Source of the DNA: CAZCBD01 sp964496755 | GTDB taxonomy: Bacteria; Bacteroidota; Ignavibacteria; Ignavibacteriales; Melioribacteraceae | Assembly (NCBI GenBank): GCA_964496755.1 | Contig: CAZCBD010000102.1 | Location: 1 to 10,161, forward strand | Length of the DNA: 10,161 nt | Direction: 5' to 3' | Part shown: in pieces, positions 6,815-10,161 of the stretch | How positions within the stretch are numbered: the first letter of the stretch is position 1 | How the letters are laid out: each line of letters starts with the position of its first letter | Translations under genes and position numbers: made by a program | The notes under the pieces: generated by a model | What the model was told of the DNA's origin: nothing | Databases searched by the model: none | The model's input: only the letters and a program-made list of their open reading frames with translations

Positions 6815-8335
6815 TTGAAAAAATTCGCATTAATTAGTGTTTCAGATAAACATAATATAGTTGAATTTGCAAAAAGAATAAATAAAGTAGGTTATGAAAT
6901 TTTAGCAACCGGAAATACTGCAAAATTATTAATTGAAAATAAAATTGAGTGTACAAAAATTGAAGATTATACATCTTTTCCTGAAATTTTTTCCGGTAGA
7001 GTAAAAACACTTCAGCCTACAATTTTTGGTGGCATTTTAATGCGGCCTGATTTTGAAGATGACCTAAGGCAGGCAGAGGCAAATAATATTAATCAGATTG
7101 ATATTGTGTGTGTCAATCTTTATCCGTTTCCGGATGTAGTAAACAGAACGGATATTGATTTGGCAACAAAAATTGAAAATATTGATATTGGCGGGCCAAG
7201 TTTAATTAGAGCTGCTGCCAAAAACTTCAAATATGTTTCGGTTTTAACAAACCCAAGTCAATACGATGATTTTTTAACCGAGCTGGAAAAAGACGGTAAA
7301 GTTTCAACAACGACAAAAGAAAAACTTGCAGGCGAAGCTTTTGCTCTTACCTCGTATTATGATACTTTAATTGCAAATTATTTTGAAGAAAAATTTAATC
7401 TTGAAAAATCTGCACTCAGAATTAATATGCCTTTAAAAGGAGAGCTGCGATACGGTGAAAATCCTCACCAAAAAGCATATTTGTTTGGCGATTTTTATGA
7501 GAATTTTGAAATACTCCATGGCAAAGAATTGTCTTACAATAACATTGTAGATTTTACGGCAGCTGTTGAATTGATTGCGGATATGCCACAAAATTCGTGT
7601 GCCATTATTAAGCATACAAATCCATGTGGAGCGGCTGTCGGAGATAATTTATTTGATGCTTATACAAAAGCTTTATCTTGTGATCCTGTTTCTTCTTTTG
7701 GCGGAATTGTAAGCTTTAGTGGTACTGTTGATGTAAAGCTTGCAGAAAAACTAAACGAAATGTTTTTGGAAATTATTACTGCCCCAAATTTTACCGAAGA
7801 TGCACTTAAAATATTAAAGAAAAAGAAGAATCGACGCTTAATCAGAATTAAAAAGTTTAATCCGAATAATGAATTAGTAGTTAAATCTATACCCGGGGGA
7901 TTATTAGTTCAAGATAAAGATAATTCAAGCTTAAATAATACGGAATTAAAATTAGTTACAAAACGTGCTTGTTCTGAATCGGAAATGGAAGAATTGAAAT
8001 TTGCTTGGATTATATGTAAGCATACAAAATCTAACACAATTGTTTTTACGAAAAATAGAATGGCTATTGGAGTAGGTGCAGGTCAAATGTCTAGAGTCGA
8101 TTCAGCAATTATAGCAGCTATGAAAGCAAAGGAACATGGACATGATTTGAATGGTGCAGTTGCAGCTTCCGATGCTTTTTTCCCGTTTGCCGATGGGCTT
8201 GAAACAATAGCTAAAGAAGGAATTACAGCAGTTATCCAACCCGGCGGGTCGGTAAGAGATAACGAGGTAATTGAAGCTGCAGATAAATATAATTTGGCAA
8301 TGTTATTCACCGGAATTAGAAACTTCAAACATTAG
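6815..8335 (+). CDS. purH: Bifunctional AICAR transformylase / IMP cyclohydrolase
   Basis: 506 residues, slightly shorter than the common 510-530. It catalyses the last two steps of IMP synthesis: formylation of AICAR and ring closure. Residues 1 to about 145 are the MGS-like cyclohydrolase domain, with GRVKTL (Lys64), CVNLYPF, IDIGG (Asp124) and AAAKN (Lys136), which match known catalytic or binding positions. The rest is the transformylase domain with LRYGENPHQKAY, ELSYNNI, the catalytic Lys266-His267 in IIKHTNPCG, DPVSSFGGIV, GAGQMSRVDSA, ASDAFFPF and QPGGSVRD. The protein ends in TGIRNFKH, like the usual TG.RHF.H terminus. It begins with TTG; MKKFALISVSDKHNI aligns with the family start. 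Odd points are Gln67, Phe71 and Phe138 where E. coli and Bacillus enzymes have histidine. mreB follows after 7 bases. Confidence 0.97.
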   Translation: MKKFALISVSDKHNIVEFAKRINKVGYEILATGNTAKLLIENKIECTKIEDYTSFPEIFSGRVKTLQPTIFGGILMRPDFEDDLRQAEANNINQIDIVCVNLYPFPDVVNRTDIDLATKIENIDIGGPSLIRAAAKNFKYVSVLTNPSQYDDFLTELEKDGKVSTTTKEKLAGEAFALTSYYDTLIANYFEEKFNLEKSALRINMPLKGELRYGENPHQKAYLFGDFYENFEILHGKELSYNNIVDFTAAVELIADMPQNSCAIIKHTNPCGAAVGDNLFDAYTKALSCDPVSSFGGIVSFSGTVDVKLAEKLNEMFLEIITAPNFTEDALKILKKKKNRRLIRIKKFNPNNELVVKSIPGGLLVQDKDNSSLNNTELKLVTKRACSESEMEELKFAWIICKHTKSNTIVFTKNRMAIGVGAGQMSRVDSAIIAAMKAKEHGHDLNGAVAASDAFFPFADGLETIAKEGITAVIQPGGSVRDNEVIEAADKYNLAMLFTGIRNFKH

Positions 8336-8339
8336 AGGA
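8334..8339 (+). promoter_or_regulatory. Ribosome binding site of mreB overlapping the purH stop
   Basis: AGAGGA overlaps the purH TAG and sits 3 bases before the ATG at 8343. It supports that ATG over in-frame upstream codons inside purH and suggests translational coupling of mreB to purH. Confidence 0.55.
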
Positions 8340-8342
8340 TTT

Positions 8343-9368
8343 ATGGGTTTATTTAATTTCTTTTCGACAGATGTTGCAATTGATCTTGGTACCGCCAACA
8401 CTTTGATTTATGTTAAAGGTAGAGGCATAGTGTTAAACGAGCCCTCGATAGTTGCTTTTGATAGAAACACTAAAAGAATAATTGCTCTTGGCAATAAAGC
8501 GAAAGAAATGCAAGGTAGAGAACACAGAGAAATTAGAGTTTCCCGACCAATGCGTGATGGAGTAATTGCTGATTTTGAGATTGCAGAAGGTATGATTAGA
8601 GCTTTTATTAAAAGAAGTAGTTCCGGTGCAATCTCAAATAGAAGGATAGTTATTGCGGTTCCAAGCGGAGTTACCGAAGTTGAAAAAAGAGCGGTTCGTG
8701 ATAGTGCCGAACATGCAGGTGCTAAAGAAGTTCACCTTGTAGCCGAGCCGATGGCGGCCGCAATTGGCGTAGGAATTAATGTTGAAGATCCGGTTGGCAA
8801 CATGATTATTGATATCGGTGGTGGAACCACGGAAATTGCAGTGATTGCTTTGTCGGGTATCGTAAATGAAGAATCAATTCGTATTGCCGGTGATGAAATG
8901 AATAATGCAATTATGCAATTTTTCAAAAAAAATTACAATCTTTTAATTGGTGAAAGAACTAGCGAAGCAATAAAATGTGAAGTTGGTTCGGCTGTTCCTC
9001 TAAAAGAAGAAATTACAATCCAAGTAAAAGGTCGCGATTTAGTAGGCGGTGTACCGAAAACCTGTGAGGTAAGTTCTGTTGAAATTCGTGATGCTCTTAA
9101 TGAAAATATAACCCAAATTGTTGAAGCGGTAAAGCAAACTCTTGAAAGAACTCCTCCGGAATTATCTGCTGATATTCTTGATCGTGGTGTAATTTTAACC
9201 GGTGGCGGTGCTCTTTTAAAAGGATTGGATGAAAGAATAAGAATGGAAACAAACCTTCCGGTTCATGTTGCCGAAGACCCTTTAACTGCGGTTGTGCGTG
9301 GAACCGGCAAAATAATAGATAATTTTAATAAGTATTCGAAAGTTTTCATCCGAAATAGAAGATATTAA
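8343..9368 (+). CDS. mreB: Rod shape-determining protein MreB (bacterial actin)
   Basis: 341 residues, the usual MreB length. It is an ATP-dependent actin homologue that forms membrane-bound filaments and guides lateral wall synthesis by the elongasome. The actin-fold motifs appear in order: phosphate 1 AIDLGTANTLIYVKGRG (12-28), LNEPSIVAF, RPMRDGVIADFE, IAVPSGVTEVEKRAVRDSAE, the catalytic-region Glu135 in VAEPMAAAIG, phosphate 2 IDIGGGTTEIAVI (Asp157), and the adenosine motif LTGGGALLKGL (Gly287-289). AEDPLTAVVRGTGKIID closes the protein. The short hydrophobic MGLFNFF N-terminus is the likely membrane-touching segment. The ATG at 8343 is chosen over an in-frame TTG at 8271 because only it gives the family N-terminus and has AGAGGA in front. 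mreC overlaps the stop by one base. Confidence 0.97.
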   Translation: MGLFNFFSTDVAIDLGTANTLIYVKGRGIVLNEPSIVAFDRNTKRIIALGNKAKEMQGREHREIRVSRPMRDGVIADFEIAEGMIRAFIKRSSSGAISNRRIVIAVPSGVTEVEKRAVRDSAEHAGAKEVHLVAEPMAAAIGVGINVEDPVGNMIIDIGGGTTEIAVIALSGIVNEESIRIAGDEMNNAIMQFFKKNYNLLIGERTSEAIKCEVGSAVPLKEEITIQVKGRDLVGGVPKTCEVSSVEIRDALNENITQIVEAVKQTLERTPPELSADILDRGVILTGGGALLKGLDERIRMETNLPVHVAEDPLTAVVRGTGKIIDNFNKYSKVFIRNRRY

Positions 9369-10161
9369 TGATAAAGTTAATTAAAAAATTTTTTCAGATT
9401 TATCGAGAATATTTTTTACTGTTTGTTTTGATTTTTATATCATTAACTTTAATCTCAAACAATAACTCATCACAAATTAATAGATTAAAAACTATTTCCT
9501 TTGGTACATTTGCTATTGCGAGTGATTTTGTTTCAAGCTTGAAAAATATCTTTGTTGATAATCAAGAATTGGAAAGAATGCAGAAGTTAAATGCTAACTT
9601 AATGTTGAAATTAAATAAATTAATTGATTACGGAATACAATACGAAAACATAAGAAAATTAATTCAATTTAAAGATACATCAAAGTTTGATTTGCAACCC
9701 GCAAAAATTATTTCAAAATCGACTTCAAAACTTAAAGGGATTTTTATTGTAAATGCCGGATCTCAAGATAGTATTAAAATCGGGATGCCTGTTATTGATA
9801 ATAACGGTTTAATTGGTTTGATTGTAGATGTTAGCGAAGATTACTCGATTGTGAGAACGCTGAAAAATTATGAAATGAAAGTAGCAGTGCGCGATCAGAG
9901 AAGTGGGGTAAATGGGATTTTAACTTGGAACGGACAGAATTTTATTATAAAAAATATTCCTACAACTTATGATATTAAAGCCGGAGATAGAATTGTAACT
10001 TCTGATTTTTCAACAATCTTACCACCCTCTATTCCCGTTGGAGTAGTAGTAGGGCAATCAAAACTTGTATCCGGAGTATTAAATGATCTAATTATTCAAC
10101 CCTATAGTGATTTTATTTCGCAGGAAAATTTATTTATTGTTAAAATTATTGTTAATAAAAA
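9368..10161 (+). CDS. mreC: Rod shape-determining protein MreC, 3'-truncated by window edge
   Basis: Starts at an ATG that shares one base with the mreB stop (TAATG) and stays open to the right edge, giving 264 codons and no stop. The N-terminus has a short basic cytoplasmic segment (KLIKKFF) and one membrane anchor at about residues 15-30 (YFLLFVLIFISLTLIS). A helical, coiled-coil-like stretch rich in Leu, Asn, Lys and Glu covers about 66-100. The periplasmic beta-domain follows from about 112, with the family wording GIFIVNAGSQDSIKIGMPVI, GLIGLIVDVSEDYS, VRDQRSGVNGIL, AGDRIVTSDFS and PPSIPVGVVVG. MreC links MreB filaments to the wall synthases PBP2 and RodA through MreD. Only a few C-terminal residues should be missing, judging by the usual 270-290 residues. 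Position directly after mreB confirms the identity. mreD is expected next, outside the window. Confidence 0.95.
   Translation, partial: MIKLIKKFFQIYREYFLLFVLIFISLTLISNNNSSQINRLKTISFGTFAIASDFVSSLKNIFVDNQELERMQKLNANLMLKLNKLIDYGIQYENIRKLIQFKDTSKFDLQPAKIISKSTSKLKGIFIVNAGSQDSIKIGMPVIDNNGLIGLIVDVSEDYSIVRTLKNYEMKVAVRDQRSGVNGILTWNGQNFIIKNIPTTYDIKAGDRIVTSDFSTILPPSIPVGVVVGQSKLVSGVLNDLIIQPYSDFISQENLFIVKIIVNK

Noticed and set aside
8271..8342. In-frame N-terminal extension of mreB starting at a TTG inside purH
   Set aside because: The extra 24 residues do not resemble MreB, lie inside purH coding sequence, and have no ribosome site; the ATG at 8343 gives the family N-terminus.

Overview
The window is an AT-rich (roughly one third G+C by eye), gene-dense stretch of bacterial chromosome with every gene on the + strand. 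The content suggests a member of the Bacteroidota/Chlorobiota-Ignavibacteria side of the tree. The reasons are an HpnD/HpnE squalene module, a purN-purH pair running directly into mreB-mreC, very A-rich codon use and frequent weak or absent Shine-Dalgarno sites. This placement is inference from gene order and protein flavour, not from a marker-gene comparison.

Region 1 (1-2759): the 3' part of a squalene/phytoene-synthase family gene, best read as hpnD, cut by the left edge of the window. One base later comes hpnE (hydroxysqualene dehydroxylase), and 18 bases after that a 305-residue helical protein of unknown function. HpnD and HpnE are two of the three enzymes that turn farnesyl diphosphate into squalene; hpnC would be expected to the left, outside the window.

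Region 2 (2760-6041): a 94-base gap holding a perfect 20-bp palindrome, then pyrG (CTP synthase, GTG start) and a closely coupled gene for an exported TPR-rich protein.

Region 3 (6042-10161): a 124-base leader, then purN, purH (TTG start with a strong ribosome site), mreB and mreC. The gaps are 16 and 7 bases and mreB/mreC overlap by one base, so this looks like one transcription unit. purN catalyses the third step of de novo purine synthesis and purH the last two; mreB and mreC build the rod-shape elongasome. mreC has no stop codon before the right edge and is therefore partial.

No tRNA, rRNA, insertion sequence, CRISPR array, prophage or clear intrinsic terminator is visible. The window is mainly housekeeping. 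The points most worth a second look are the palindrome before pyrG, a possible structure that hides the purN ribosome site, the two uncharacterised proteins next to pyrG, and several substitutions at normally conserved histidines in PurH.
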